Shown piece by piece: positions 1 through 10,047 of a stretch of 64,000 nt of DNA. The position numbers were made by a program, and so were the translations under genes. The stretch lies in the NCBI GenBank assembly GCA_963576785.1, contig OY756145.1, positions 496,001-560,000 on the forward strand, given 5' to 3'. The notes under the pieces were generated by a model. The model ran no database searches. It worked only from the letters and a program-made list of their open reading frames with translations, and was not told the origin of the DNA. The stretch comes from Chlorophyllum brunneum (Eukaryota; Basidiomycota; Agaricomycetes; Agaricales; Agaricaceae). The first letter of the stretch is position 1. Each line of letters begins with the position of its first letter.

Positions 1-296
1 ACCAACAGACCAAACGTACCGTGAAGCAAGTTAAGACCGTCACTTCAGCTACTCTCAGCGTTCTGTATTCTAGGTCCAGTCCAAACACTATAGTGGTACG
101 TAACAACAACATTATGTATAACATTGCAATCAAGGATGAGACCAGGTGAGGCAAGTGTAGGTTTTGCGAGGCAGTTGTTAATCTGGGGGAGTGAAGTCTT
201 TCATCGGGTCGCCACAGTCGTTGCTCCATTCCCATCGCAAATTGTATGTAGTCTCCACCAAACTAATTCTGCTATCGCACACTCAAAGCATGGCTA
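1..296. other. 3' flank of FB1 and 5' flank of a further F-box copy to the left
   Basis: No gene is seen here. Positions 10-23 match the short motif found upstream of other F-box copies on the minus strand (see 9408-9420 and 15131-15142). This suggests that another minus-strand family member begins just left of the window. The rest is the region downstream of FB1. Confidence 0.4.
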
Positions 297-1928
297 CTAA
301 CGAGTAAAGATACGTCTCAGCTGTCGGGTCGTTCCAAGAGCATCAGATAAATTATACAACCCATTCACTCTCACCGTCAACTCCGGATGTAACTCGCTTA
401 ACCTCCTCTCCACAAACTCTGGCCAGTAGGGACACGGTATTTCCGTCGTTATGTCAAGACAAAAGGAGATACCATTCTTGACCCGCTCTTCACACATTTC
501 AACCAGCTTTTCAAAGAAAACATGACGTGGCCCGTCCAGTGCTCGCGGTAACCACTCAATTTTGATTTTCTTCAACTCGGGGAACAGAAATTGCCCATCT
601 GTGATTTTTCCAAGTTGATCCATTGCGTCGACAATGAAACGCGCCTTACAGTTATCTAGTGTGAATTTCGCCACACCCTGAAGTTTTCCGTCGAGGAAGC
701 AGTTGAAGATGGGATGCTCTTGGGGGGACTCAAAGGTGCCAAGTGAGAGTGAACGAAGAGTATGAGGTAATTCAGAAAAGAATTTCTCGTAGGGGTCCAG
801 CACATCTCCCATGCCATCCCATAACAATTTAACGACGGCGGGCAGGCGAACGGACTGCACCAGGTAACTGTTCCAGGTGTCGTGGCACCCTCCCCAGTTG
901 AATATACGTAGGTCTTCAAACGTGATTGGAGGTGGAATAAACGCGGGGGCTGTACTTTGGACTTCATAGGTTTCCGCACGGAAGACGACCAACTTTGGAC
1001 ATTCGAACAAGAGCTGAATGCAAATTTCCGGGTGAATCACGTCTAGATTTAGAACTGTTATGTTGGACACCGAAGGAAGGCGGACTCGGTTGAAGATAGA
1101 CTTCAGTGTAAGAGAACGAAGGGATGAGCTGTTGACAAGACATAGCACTGAGTTCCCAGCCACCGAAGTCCGAGCCCGATCGTTGGCTATTGCCAATTTC
1201 GAAACTTGCGAGAGTTGTGGTCCAATCTCCAACCATTTCTTCGGAGGATAAACAAGTTTGAGCTCTACCAGTCTTGAAAGACTTTCGTTCAATTTTTCAT
1301 CGACGGAAGGATGGAAGAGCACTGAGCTCTCTACATGCGGCTCCTCATCCCCCCATGACTCGAAACCAAATCCGAATCGCACCGGAAGCCCGGCGGATCG
1401 CTCGAGAGCCAGGGAGGTGATGGAGGAGTTACTTTCTATGGCTGCATTGCCACCGGGATGGAAGTCGATGGTGCTCCATAGCTGCGGAGTGGCAAGTGCA
1501 ACCTCGCGCCATTGCGATGAAACGCTACTGAGGCGCAAAGCAAGGGGTATGTCGTACCACTTTGCCTTGTTCGGGACGGGTAGATCCAACGCGTCTCCAC
1601 TCCCGTTCTCCCCCCCGTATTCTTCTTTTTCTCCTTCCCCAACACGCAACAGCTTGTTTTCCTGTGGGTCATACGCGCAAGCTTCTTGAAGAATGAGGGA
1701 CAGTATTTCTGGTGGGAAGACGCCCGTAGCGGACTGAATTTCATTCATTCTTCTGAGAAGTGCTGCTTGTTGTGCGTGGCTTTGGGAGATAAGAAGCTCC
1801 AGTCGACGCATTTCATCATGAAGGAATTCGATTTCGTCCTCCCGGGATAACATGGACAAGAACGGGTCTCTGGTAGACGGCTCTGGTTTCGTCCGGTGGC
1901 AATAAGGACACGCGGATTCAGGGGCCAT
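297..1928 (-). CDS. FB1: F-box-like protein with CPYC head and LRR-like body, intact
   Basis: A single-exon protein of 543 residues. The start is the ATG directly before the CPYC motif (Cys-7 and Cys-10), as in the other intact copies. Residues about 28-68 form a charged, heptad-like helix (probable coiled coil). An F-box-like first half follows (PPEILSLILQEAC, about 71-84), then an acidic and glycine-rich linker (about 88-120), then the second half with SSVSSQWREVA and TPQLW. The remainder has leucine-rich segments such as SLRSLTLKS and LRSLSLGTF. By analogy with fungal F-box proteins it would join an SCF ubiquitin ligase and present substrates through the C-terminal half. That role is inferred; no partner is visible. 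The F-box is split by the linker, so Skp1 binding is not certain. It is the leftmost full member of the array. Confidence 0.8.
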   Translation of the reverse strand: MAPESACPYCHRTKPEPSTRDPFLSMLSREDEIEFLHDEMRRLELLISQSHAQQAALLRRMNEIQSATGVFPPEILSLILQEACAYDPQENKLLRVGEGEKEEYGGENGSGDALDLPVPNKAKWYDIPLALRLSSVSSQWREVALATPQLWSTIDFHPGGNAAIESNSSITSLALERSAGLPVRFGFGFESWGDEEPHVESSVLFHPSVDEKLNESLSRLVELKLVYPPKKWLEIGPQLSQVSKLAIANDRARTSVAGNSVLCLVNSSSLRSLTLKSIFNRVRLPSVSNITVLNLDVIHPEICIQLLFECPKLVVFRAETYEVQSTAPAFIPPPITFEDLRIFNWGGCHDTWNSYLVQSVRLPAVVKLLWDGMGDVLDPYEKFFSELPHTLRSLSLGTFESPQEHPIFNCFLDGKLQGVAKFTLDNCKARFIVDAMDQLGKITDGQFLFPELKKIKIEWLPRALDGPRHVFFEKLVEMCEERVKNGISFCLDITTEIPCPYWPEFVERRLSELHPELTVRVNGLYNLSDALGTTRQLRRIFTR

Positions 1929-2613
1929 TGCACGAAAAAACGCGTAGCTGGCAAAGAGTTCTGAGTACGGGCGATACGAGGTTGCAACGTAATTGGTTCG
2001 GGTTTGGCTTTGTTGGTTTTACCTTAACGTCCCTGCAAGAGCAAGGGACACTCGAGCAGTATCGAGTCCTTTTCAAAAAAAAAAAAAAAAGAAACATATG
2101 TACGCAGTTGGGTAGCCCGCTCGAGAGTTCTCATAACGCTTACTCTGTCATGAACTATGTAATCCAGCGACAGTTCAACCGTGTCATTGGCTCATCTATA
2201 GATAAATATCCTTGTGCAAACCAGATCACGCCCATGTTCCCTCCCCTTTTCAAACAGCACATAATCATTCTTGGCTGCTGACCACGATAACACATCTGCC
2301 GATGGGCATAGTTAATTCATATACTACCAATCTACGTTGTATAGGAAATGATCATGTTGATCAGTTCGAGAAATTGACTTGGGTTTTCTGAGGGGGGGGA
2401 GTGAGCAGTTCGTCCGGCCCCCATCATCTTCGTCCAAGGATCATGAGGCGACAGTGTGGTGAAAGAAGGAAGAAACGCCTGATGACGATACTCGTGCTGC
2501 AGATCATATTCCCCTAACTCTACCAAGCTAATAGTACTGTAACGCCCACAGAGAAACAGATGGCGCATACAAACTTAAGCGGCTACAAGTGATCGCCTGG
2601 GAGAAGGCGGCGA
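1929..2613. other. intergenic stretch between FB1 and FB2
   Basis: It holds the 5' leader of FB1 (CGCGT-containing, like other copies), an A16 run at 2076-2091, and the 3' flank of FB2. The short open frames here show no family resemblance and are not called as genes. Confidence 0.4.
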
Positions 2614-4170
2614 TCATAGAGAAGAGTCCGGGGTCAAATCGATACTCAATGTCAACCTCGGTTCCAACCTCTGCAATCTCCTCGCCGCGAAATCTGGCCA
2701 ATGCAACTCCTCCCCATGCGTCTTAATCTCAAGGCAAAAACAGGTACCCTTCTGGACCCGCCTTTCGCACATCCCAACCAACTTTTCAAAAAAATCATCA
2801 CTCAGCAACGGCGAGATTTCTGGTAACCCAATTAGCGTGAATTTATTTAATCTCGGGAATGACAAGAATTCCCCACCAGCAAATTCTCCAAGCCGATTCA
2901 TTACGTTGATGACATAGTCTTCTGCGTAGTCTTTTAGCGTGAGATTCACGACCCGGAGCCTTGCGTTGAACAGCCCAGGAGGACTTTCTAGTGCCCCCCG
3001 AGAAAAGAGAGTTAAGCGAGAGTGAGCGAAGGCCGGGGGGTAACTGGGAAAATAATTTCTCGAGGGCGTACGCATTGGACGGTAGCACCATATAAACTTC
3101 GGACCACGAGAGTTTGACGAGGGCGGGCAAATGAATAGATTGCACCAAGCGACTGCCCCGAACGCCAGAAAAACCAGACCAACTGAAGGTATACAGGCCT
3201 TTCAACGTGATTGGAGCCGGAATAGGGGCAGGGGTGCAACTTGAACTCGGTATGGTCTCGTGCGGAACAAAACCAATTTTGGATATTCGAGTAAAAGCCG
3301 AATGCAAGTCTCCGGGTGAATGGTGCCTAGATTTATAACCGTAATGTTGGACACTGAAGGAAGCCAGACGTAGTCGAGGATATGTATCAGTGTAAGAGAA
3401 CGGAGGGACGGAATGCTGGCGAGATCTATATCCGAGTTTCTAATTTGATCCCTTGGGGTACCACGTGAAGGACTGGCAGCTATTGCCAACTTTGAAAGCT
3501 GCGAGAGCTGTGGTCCAATCTCTAACCATTTCTCGGATGGGTAAACGAGGTTGAGCTCTACCACTCTTGAGAGACTGTCGTTCAACTGTTCATCAACAGC
3601 GGGATTGATGAGGATTGAGCTCCCTACTGGCGGCTCCTGATCATCCGACCACTGAAAATTAAATCGTACTGGAAGCCTGCCGGATCGCTCGAGAGCCAGG
3701 GAGATGAAGGAGGAATCGTTCTCTATGTTCGCAATTTCAAGTTTGACGTAGAGCGTGCTCCATAGTCGCGGAGTGGAATATACGACCACTCGCCATTGTG
3801 AAGAAACACTACCAAGGCGGAAAGCAAGGCGTGTATCGTACCACTTTGTCTTGTCTGTGGCGCGTAAACATCCACCTCTACCGCCACAGTCTCCGTTGTC
3901 ATTGTCGTCTTCATCTGCTTCGTCGTCTTCATCCCATTCGCCTTCTTCTTCCTTAAAGATGAGAGAGAGTATCTCTAGTGGCAAGTTTCGCGTAACAGAC
4001 TGAATGCTATTCAGTCTTCTCAGCATTGCTGCAATTCGTGTGTGAATTTTGGGTATAAGAAGCTCCAGCGTATCCGTTTCAGCACGAAGGAACTTGATTT
4101 CGTCCTCCAAGGACAACAGGACTGGACTGGAAGGATAGATCCCGGCAGACGGGTCGAGTTTCGTGGTCCT
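2614..4170 (-). pseudogene. FB2: F-box family pseudogene with lost start and two frameshifts
   Basis: Homology to the intact copies runs through three reading frames. The first part (4116 to about 3240) has the coiled coil, the motif LPLEILSLIF, a very acidic linker and SSVSSQWRVV. The frame then changes near 3235-3245 and again at a C6 run at 2994-2999. The last part ends with the family C-terminus (FFEKLVGMCERRV). At the 5' end the family leader (CATTTCCTCTGT) is followed within a few bases by sequence matching the TKLD segment, so the start codon and CPYC head were deleted. The gene cannot make the family protein, although the 304-residue 5' part could give an F-box-bearing fragment from an internal ATG at 4116. 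Confidence 0.85.
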
Positions 4171-4554
4171 TGTACAGAGGAAATGAGAATTTGGATCCGA
4201 GGCCAGCTAACTAGGACGTAAGATGTAAGAGAAATCCTGGTGCAGAGGCTCCGAGGTTGGTTGCAATACGAAAAAAGGTTTGTTCATGTTACGTATTAAT
4301 TACGATAGCAAAAGGTAGCCGAGCAGTATGGTCATGTTCCAAAGACCATCAGAAACAAAAGAAAACATCCCTATCTTGCCATGATCGGTCAAGACATCCC
4401 ATAGGCTTGGAGAAATACTATAACTACCCCCCCCCCCGGTCATTCAAGGATTTTCATAGTATTTTCTCGATACTACTCTCAAGTAAATCACAGCTTGGTT
4501 GACAGCCACACCCCATTCAAACACGTACCCAGACATACCCCCGACCCATCAGGT

Positions 4555-4795
4555 CCCTCCAACAATCCTCTATCTTATCACGCTCTCACCACATCGCCTC
4601 CTCCGCCTCCTCAACCCCAAATGTAATTCTATCCCTTCCCTCAGATACGGTGCATCGCCTTTGATAAGTTGTACCAACCGTCTCGTGTGCTATGACCGAA
4701 GTTCGTTGTCGTTATTAAGGTATAGACCTAGTAAATCGCGTGGAAACACACTTACGTTATCGACCGACTCATGTCTGAGAGACACGATGCGACGC
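4555..4795 (-). pseudogene. fragment of the 3' end of HGH1
   Basis: The stretch 4653-4680 is nearly identical to the HGH1 segment at 15543-15570 (TTGATAAGTTGTACCAACCG shared). The stretch around 4755-4770 matches the end of HGH1 exon 7 with its splice donor (ATCGACCGACTC shared). More diverged similarity extends on both sides. Only the last exons are represented, and a stop codon falls where the family reads a Tyr. It lies beside FB2 just as intact HGH1 lies beside FB7, in the same orientation and at a similar distance (about 400 versus 343 bp). It is therefore a relic of a segmental duplication. Confidence 0.75.
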
Positions 4796-5180
4796 GCGAG
4801 TTGAGCCGCCTTGAGATCTACCTAGATACCACCAAAGCCGTAGGAAATGTCCAAATGGTTCATCCCTCGGTGTACTGCTCCGCCTCGAACGGAAATTGGG
4901 GTTCCGATTATTCCGTTTCCCAGTCAGTGACAAGGAGTCTACCGCCGTCACCTAGGGACGACAGCCGGGAAGGACGGGGAAGGGATGGGCTCGAGGAAAC
5001 ATGCTGCTTGAAGCATGAGACTTTGGGTTGGTGCACGCGGCGGAAAGTTGTGCTTGAGGTAACGCGCCTCCAGGGGATACAGAAACTGAGTGAATGTGGC
5101 AGGTTTTAAATAGAATCGTAGAGTTGATTCTGACGCTATGACAGCAAATAAAGTGATTAAATTGATGGAAGGGCTGATTT
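4796..5180. other. intergenic stretch, possible further HGH1 remnant
   Basis: Weak similarity to HGH1 exon 7 may continue to about 4950 on the minus strand, but it is too decayed to delimit. Otherwise this is the 3' flank of the TMEM170-like gene. No coding region is supported. Confidence 0.25.
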
Positions 5181-5981
5181 TCAAATGATTTCTATGATCG
5201 AAGGCCAGATACTGAGATAAGATCACAATGAGCTTCAGCAGAGCCCCAACGAGAAGGAGTCTCCCTCACCTCAATAAGCCCACAAGAACCTGAGTAACAG
5301 CTAATAAAAATGGGATCCATCTGAGGGGACTGTCAGTCAAAATAGTACATCAGACACTGAAAACCCTCACGTGGACATATTGAACTTTCCTGCACGGAAT
5401 AACCCCATAACCGCAAACCCCAATACCGCAGAGCCGATGACTGCTCCAGCAAGACCTAGGGAAAGAAAGACTAGAAGTACAAGAATAGCGAATGCCACTC
5501 GCGAACGACGCTCATTCTTCTTGTGGGTTTTCCTGGTACCCCTTTGAGGAGTAGGGGTAAATCTGGACGGTATTTGCGAATGGTGTGAGCGAATAACCTG
5601 TAGGGGTACATCCGCGTTGGCGTCGCCACTAGGGAGTGGCTGCTCGTAGTCGACATTTAAATCCTGTTCGGATGAATGATCGGATGAGACGTAGGAGCGA
5701 GAGGGGCGAGGAGGGAAAGTATAGTTGCAAAAAGCGTAAAATCCGCAGATGAAGAAGAGGGGAGTATAAAAGATAAGCGTCCAGTAAAGGGTGAAACGAA
5801 ATATATCTATATGATATTGAACGTCAGTGCCATTCACCAGGTATCTTTCAGAAGTTTGATACACACCATCCGCGTGGGAGAGGTAAGCACCACCTGGTTG
5901 AATTGGTGGGCGACCCGCAATGTGAAGAATCTCTAGACCGGGATTGTAGAGTGAAGGCCATGAAGGAGTCGTCGAGGACAT
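5181..5981 (-). CDS. TMEM170-like integral membrane protein
   Basis: A four-exon gene model: 5867-5981, 5371-5806, 5270-5320, 5181-5211, giving 210 residues. The 60-nt first intron (5807-5866; donor GTGTGT, acceptor ATATAG, CTGAC branch-like site) has no stop and is a multiple of three, so unspliced message would also be translatable. Three or more membrane segments are visible: about residues 45-67 (TLYWTLIFYTPLFFICGFY), about 145-178 (small-residue-rich, GAVIGSAVLGFAVMGLF) and the C-terminus (PFLLAVTQVLVGLL). The order and the GAVIGSAVLGF/RAGKFNMST signature fit the TMEM170 family, which acts in ER/nuclear-envelope membrane shaping in animals. A basic, Ser/Thr-rich loop lies between the first two membrane segments. 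The gene sits among F-box copies but is unrelated to them. Confidence 0.7.
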
Positions 5982-6741
5982 TGACTATGACAGGACCAGT
6001 CGTGCATAGTCCTCACCCAGCCAGGCGTCTTCGTTGTACCAGGTCAAGCCGGACAACAACAGTCGTTCGGATTAGGCAATGTGCATTACATCAGCAGCTT
6101 GAGCCAGGTTGGGAAGGAATTAGCCTCACAAAGCCACAGCCTCAATTGCTCAATCGGAAGAGAGATCCAACAAAAGGCCGTGTCCAACACAATCCCCCAC
6201 CTCCACTCGAAAGGCGCAGGAGAGCAAATTTTTTTTGACGAGTCCGAGGTTCCATTCACCATAAAATCCTTTCCATCCGAAAGGAGTTCAACGAAGGAGA
6301 TTCGTACGCTGACTGATACGAGCCATGCTTCATTGAGTGAGGTTTCTGCGTGCAGGTCTCACCGTATGCTCAGATCCAGCCATCGTGCGCTAAACAAATA
6401 TTACGTTCTACCGGGAGGACACCAAGAGACATGCAACCCACGAGAATTGGCAAATCGTTATTGCTGATTCTACATGTCGTCCGTGAGTTCCCCGAAGATT
6501 TCTCGATAATCGCCTGCAAACTTTCCCCTGCTGAGACTGCACAGGAAAACTTAACGAAAAATAAATTAGACGACTCGGCGACGTTACGGGCAACCGGTAC
6601 AATCCCTTTGGCGCGAAGTGTTTCAATACACGCTTACGTCAAGGAAACTTGTTGGTTCCCGGCCTCTACCAAACAATTTCCCGCAGAACCGTAACGCTAG
6701 GTCATCTGCATAAAAACGGTACAAAGAAGATTAAGTATATA
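5982..6741. other. intergenic stretch between TMEM170-like gene and FB3
   Basis: It contains the upstream region of the TMEM170-like gene and the 3' flank of FB3. Positions about 6650-6690 resemble the 3' flanks of other F-box copies (CTCTACCAAAC also occurs near 13277), so the duplicated unit includes roughly 100 bp beyond the stop codon. The open frames here look random. Confidence 0.4.
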
Positions 6742-7458
6742 TCATATTCTAGTTAACGATTTCAGAAAGCACGGACTCCCATCGATTATCAACGTCAAAC
6801 CCGGTTGCAATCTCCTCAACCTCGCCTCCGCAAAATAGGGCCAATCGGACCACTCCCCATACGTCTGAATCTCAAGACAAAAAAAGTTATTGTACTCGAC
6901 CCTCCCTTCGCACATCTTAACCAGCTGTGCAAAGAAACCATGGCTCAGCCTATCCGGCAATTCAACTAGCTTGATTTTCTTCAACCTCGGGAACAACAAG
7001 AATTCCCCGTGTTTAATTTTTGCAAGTCGATGCATTGCATCGAGAGTGAACTCTTCTCCACAGCACTCGAGTGTGAGATTTATCATAGCATCGAGCCCCG
7101 TGTCGAGAAGGTAGTCAAAAACGGGGTGTTCCCGTGGAGACTGGAAAAACCTAAGTGAGAGTGGGCGAAGCATAGGAGGTAACTTAGAAAAGAATATCTC
7201 GAAGGGATCTGGAACACCACTTGTGCCAGACCACGAAAGCTTGACGAGGGCAGGCAGATGAACAGAACGAACCAGGTAACCGTCCCAGGTGTTGGAAGCC
7301 CCTGACCAACTGAAGATACGTAGGTCTTCGAACGTGATTGAAGGAGCTGGAATAGGTGCGTCCTCCAAGGATAACGAGACAGGACCGGAGGGAGACACCC
7401 TGGGAGATGCATCGAGTTGTGTTTGGTGACAATAAGGGCATGTGGACGTTGTGGACAT
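6742..7458 (-). CDS. FB3: family member with in-frame deletion of coiled coil and F-box
   Basis: An open frame of 238 residues starts with the normal head (MSTTSTCPYCHQT) and reaches SLED at about residue 32, the beginning of the coiled coil in its relatives. It then jumps directly to the LRR-like part (APIPAPSITFEDLRIF) and runs to the normal C-terminus. About 280 residues are missing, including coiled coil, F-box, acidic linker and first LRR-like block, yet the frame is kept and no stop is present. The 5' leader is also like that of full copies. If expressed it could bind the same targets without recruiting Skp1, a dominant-negative type of product. It may equally be a decaying copy whose frame survives by chance. 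Confidence 0.6.
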   Translation of the reverse strand: MSTTSTCPYCHQTQLDASPRVSPSGPVSLSLEDAPIPAPSITFEDLRIFSWSGASNTWDGYLVRSVHLPALVKLSWSGTSGVPDPFEIFFSKLPPMLRPLSLRFFQSPREHPVFDYLLDTGLDAMINLTLECCGEEFTLDAMHRLAKIKHGEFLLFPRLKKIKLVELPDRLSHGFFAQLVKMCEGRVEYNNFFCLEIQTYGEWSDWPYFAEARLRRLQPGLTLIIDGSPCFLKSLTRI

Positions 7459-7697
7459 GGCACAAAGGAAACATGTAACTTGGTTTGAGGCCCGTTAGGA
7501 CGTGATGCCAGCATGTACCGCTGGACCCTGGTGGAGACGCTCCGAACAACGGACGGGTTTGGCCATGTTACGTCCTAATCACCTGCGTAGTCGTTCCCTG
7601 AGCGCAGTCCGCAATTTCATTCTTCGATCTCTGTTAATCATTTATACTGAATATGCTTGTCCTGTGATTTTATCACCCGCACAAAGGCGAAAGTGAG

Positions 7698-9305
7698 TCA
7701 AATCAGATCCCATAATTCGGGAGTATTGAAGGTCGGAAAGCACGGCCTCCCATCCGCTGTCAACGTCAAGCCTGGTTGCAACCCCATCAGCCTCTTCTCT
7801 GCAAAATCTGGCCACTCAGGCTCAAAAAAATCCACGGTAATCTCGAGATAAAAAGCGATCCCCTTCTCAACCCGCCTTTCGCACATGTCAACCAACTTTT
7901 CGAAGAAACCGTGACTCAGGCCACCCGGTAACCCATCTAGATTGATTCTCTTCAACCTCGGGAACAGTAGGAATTCCCCATCTGCCATTTCTCCAAGTCG
8001 ATGCATTGCAGTGAGCACGAACTCTTCCGTACAACGATCTAAGGTGAGATTCACCACGGCCTGGAGTCTTGGGGCGAGAAGGTAGTCATACCCAAACGTG
8101 CCAAATGAGAGTGAGCGAAGTGTAGGAGGTAGTGTAGAAAAGAATCTCTCGAAGTGGCCTGGCACACCTCTGACGCTAGACCACGAAAGCTTGGCGAGGG
8201 CGGGCAAATGAATAGATCGCACCAGATGACTGCCCCAGGTGTCGGGGGATACTGACCAACGGAAAATACGTAGGTCCTCGAACGTGACCCGGGGAACTGG
8301 AGTGGGAGCAGGGGCTGATATTCGGGATTGGGACGGCACCGCACGGAATATGACCAACTTTGGGCATTGGAGTAGAAGTTGGATACAGATGTCTGGTTGG
8401 ATCTGGTCTAGATTCAGAATTGTAATCCTCGGCGCTGAAGGAAGGCGGATTTGTTTGGAAACCGATACTAGCGTAAGAGAACGGAGGGATAGGCTATTGG
8501 CAAGACATAATTCAGAGTCTCGAGCTTGAGGGACTCCTGGAGTATCGGCTGAATCATGGCGACCGGAGGCTATTGCCAATCTCGAAACCTGCAAGAGCTG
8601 TGGTCCGATCTCTAGCCATTTCTTCGGAGGATGAACAAGGTTGAGCTCTGCCATTCTCGAAAGATTCTTGTCCAACTGTTCGTCAACAGAAGGATCGAGG
8701 AGTACCAAATTCGCTCTTTGGTTCTCCTGCATCAACCCAAAATCGAATTCAAATCGCATTGGAACCCCGCATGATCGCTCGAGCGCCAGAGAGATGAGGG
8801 GGGTGTCATTGGTTGTGTTGTCGACGGGATTGGAGCAGAACGTACCCCATAGCTGTGGTGTGGAATGCGCAACCTCACGCCAATGCGATGAAACGCTACT
8901 GAGGCGCAAAGCAAGGCATATGTCGTACCAAACTACCTTGCCTCCGGCGTGTAAACCCCCGCCCCTACCACCAACTTCTCTGTTGCCCCATTCATCTTCT
9001 TCATCCTCTTCCTCCTCCCCAACACACAGCGCACCATGATCGCGCGGATAATACGCACAAAACTTTTGAAAAACAAGAGAGAGTATCTCCGACGGCAAAA
9101 TCCCCGTAGCGGACTGAATATTATTCAGCCTCCTAAATAATGATGTTCGTTGTGCGTGGATTTGGGATACAAGGAGCTCTAATCGACGTGCTTCGGCATG
9201 GAGGAAACTGACTTCCTCTTCCATGGAGTGACCGGAGTGAAGCAGCCCCACAGAGGCATCAAATTTAGTCTGGTGGCAGTAAGGGCATGTGGATGTTGTG
9301 GCCAT
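7698..9305 (-). CDS. FB4: F-box-like protein, intact
   Basis: A single exon of 535 residues starting at MATTSTCPYC. Domain order matches FB1: CPYC head (Cys-7, Cys-10), coiled coil about 27-64 with SMEEEVSFLHAEARRLELL, F-box first half with LPSEILSLVFQKFC (about 70-83), acidic and Gly-rich linker (EEEEDEEDEW, then GGRGGG), second half SSVSSHWREVAHSTPQLW, then LRR-like repeats to the C-terminus. A likely SCF substrate adaptor by family analogy. The downstream flank (7668-7690) shares ATCACCCRCACAAA with the flank of FB5 (about 9988-10002). Confidence 0.8.
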   Translation of the reverse strand: MATTSTCPYCHQTKFDASVGLLHSGHSMEEEVSFLHAEARRLELLVSQIHAQRTSLFRRLNNIQSATGILPSEILSLVFQKFCAYYPRDHGALCVGEEEEDEEDEWGNREVGGRGGGLHAGGKVVWYDICLALRLSSVSSHWREVAHSTPQLWGTFCSNPVDNTTNDTPLISLALERSCGVPMRFEFDFGLMQENQRANLVLLDPSVDEQLDKNLSRMAELNLVHPPKKWLEIGPQLLQVSRLAIASGRHDSADTPGVPQARDSELCLANSLSLRSLTLVSVSKQIRLPSAPRITILNLDQIQPDICIQLLLQCPKLVIFRAVPSQSRISAPAPTPVPRVTFEDLRIFRWSVSPDTWGSHLVRSIHLPALAKLSWSSVRGVPGHFERFFSTLPPTLRSLSFGTFGYDYLLAPRLQAVVNLTLDRCTEEFVLTAMHRLGEMADGEFLLFPRLKRINLDGLPGGLSHGFFEKLVDMCERRVEKGIAFYLEITVDFFEPEWPDFAEKRLMGLQPGLTLTADGRPCFPTFNTPELWDLI

Positions 9306-9734
9306 GGTATGGAGGAAACGCGTAGCTCATTTGAGGCCAGAGAAGTCCCAGGTGCAGGTGCCTTGATCAGTGGCTAGGTTCATGTTCCTCCGAACCAAAC
9401 AACTGACAAAACGTACCTTACTCAGGGTTGACTCCCAAGGTCGAGGGAAGGAGTGGGTTTCGTTCCAAGACCATCGGAAATCAAAAAAGCACCCCAATTC
9501 CCACCCGCACAACCGGTGTTCAATCTACTTCTACGCTGACAACTAGGAAAGAGAGAAATTGTATCAAAACAATTGTATGCACTGGCACTTCTCGATGCCT
9601 CGAGCCACACGCTTCCTAAGAATCGGCTATGATAAAGTAACTTGCTGGCATCAAGTAAGACACCTGTGGACTCCGGTATGCGAGTTCAAAGGGGGACGTG
9701 GGACTAGTCTAAACAACGATGCGTGGGTTTAAAC
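9306..9734. other. 5' flank of FB4
   Basis: No gene is seen. The stretch holds the FB4 leader (the minus strand reads into ATG through the family leader GAAACGCGTAGC-like sequence) and the upstream motif at 9408-9420. Confidence 0.4.
9408..9420 (-). promoter_or_regulatory. shared upstream motif of the F-box family (FB4)
   Basis: On the minus strand this reads TAAGGTACGTTTT. Close versions occur at 15131-15142 (before FB7), at 37836-37850 (before FB8) and at 10-23 (probably before a copy left of the window). Distance to the start codon is about 100-130 bp in intact genes. It could be a transcription-factor site or simply duplicated flank. Confidence 0.4.
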
Positions 9735-9938
9735 TTAAGAGTAGGGGTTCTCTATGAGTAAATTGACCAAATTCCTAATGTCATCCAGAGCCAAACGAGC
9801 GCCCTCCGAGCCACACCCCCAGCCTTTCTGGATCTCACTCCATTCAATTTTCTGATACATACTCGGGTCAATGTGCCTGCCTAGTGGTACTGCTGCTATC
9901 ACTGCCACCGCTAACACAGAAAAGGAAATCGGGCCCAT
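9735..9938 (-). CDS. possible small secreted protein
   Basis: An open frame of 67 residues begins at ATG with a hydrophobic, signal-peptide-like stretch (ISFSVLAVAVIAAVPLG) followed by a short polar region containing one Cys. It lies between FB4 and FB5, on the same strand, and resembles neither. The frame is short and could be chance or one exon of a larger gene. No family is recognised. Confidence 0.25.
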   Translation of the reverse strand: MGPISFSVLAVAVIAAVPLGRHIDPSMYQKIEWSEIQKGWGCGSEGARLALDDIRNLVNLLIENPYS

Positions 9939-10047
9939 TCTGTACCAAGCACAGCAACAACTGCCAGGCGGCGACGAGCGGTCTTATCACCCACACAAAA
10001 CCGTGGTCCTAACCAAAAATGACAATGAGTGAAGTAAAATGTCATAT

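Noticed and set aside
2614..4116. FB2 frameshifts as introns of a functional gene
   Set aside because: There are no splice sites at the frame changes, relatives have no introns there, and the start codon region is also deleted.
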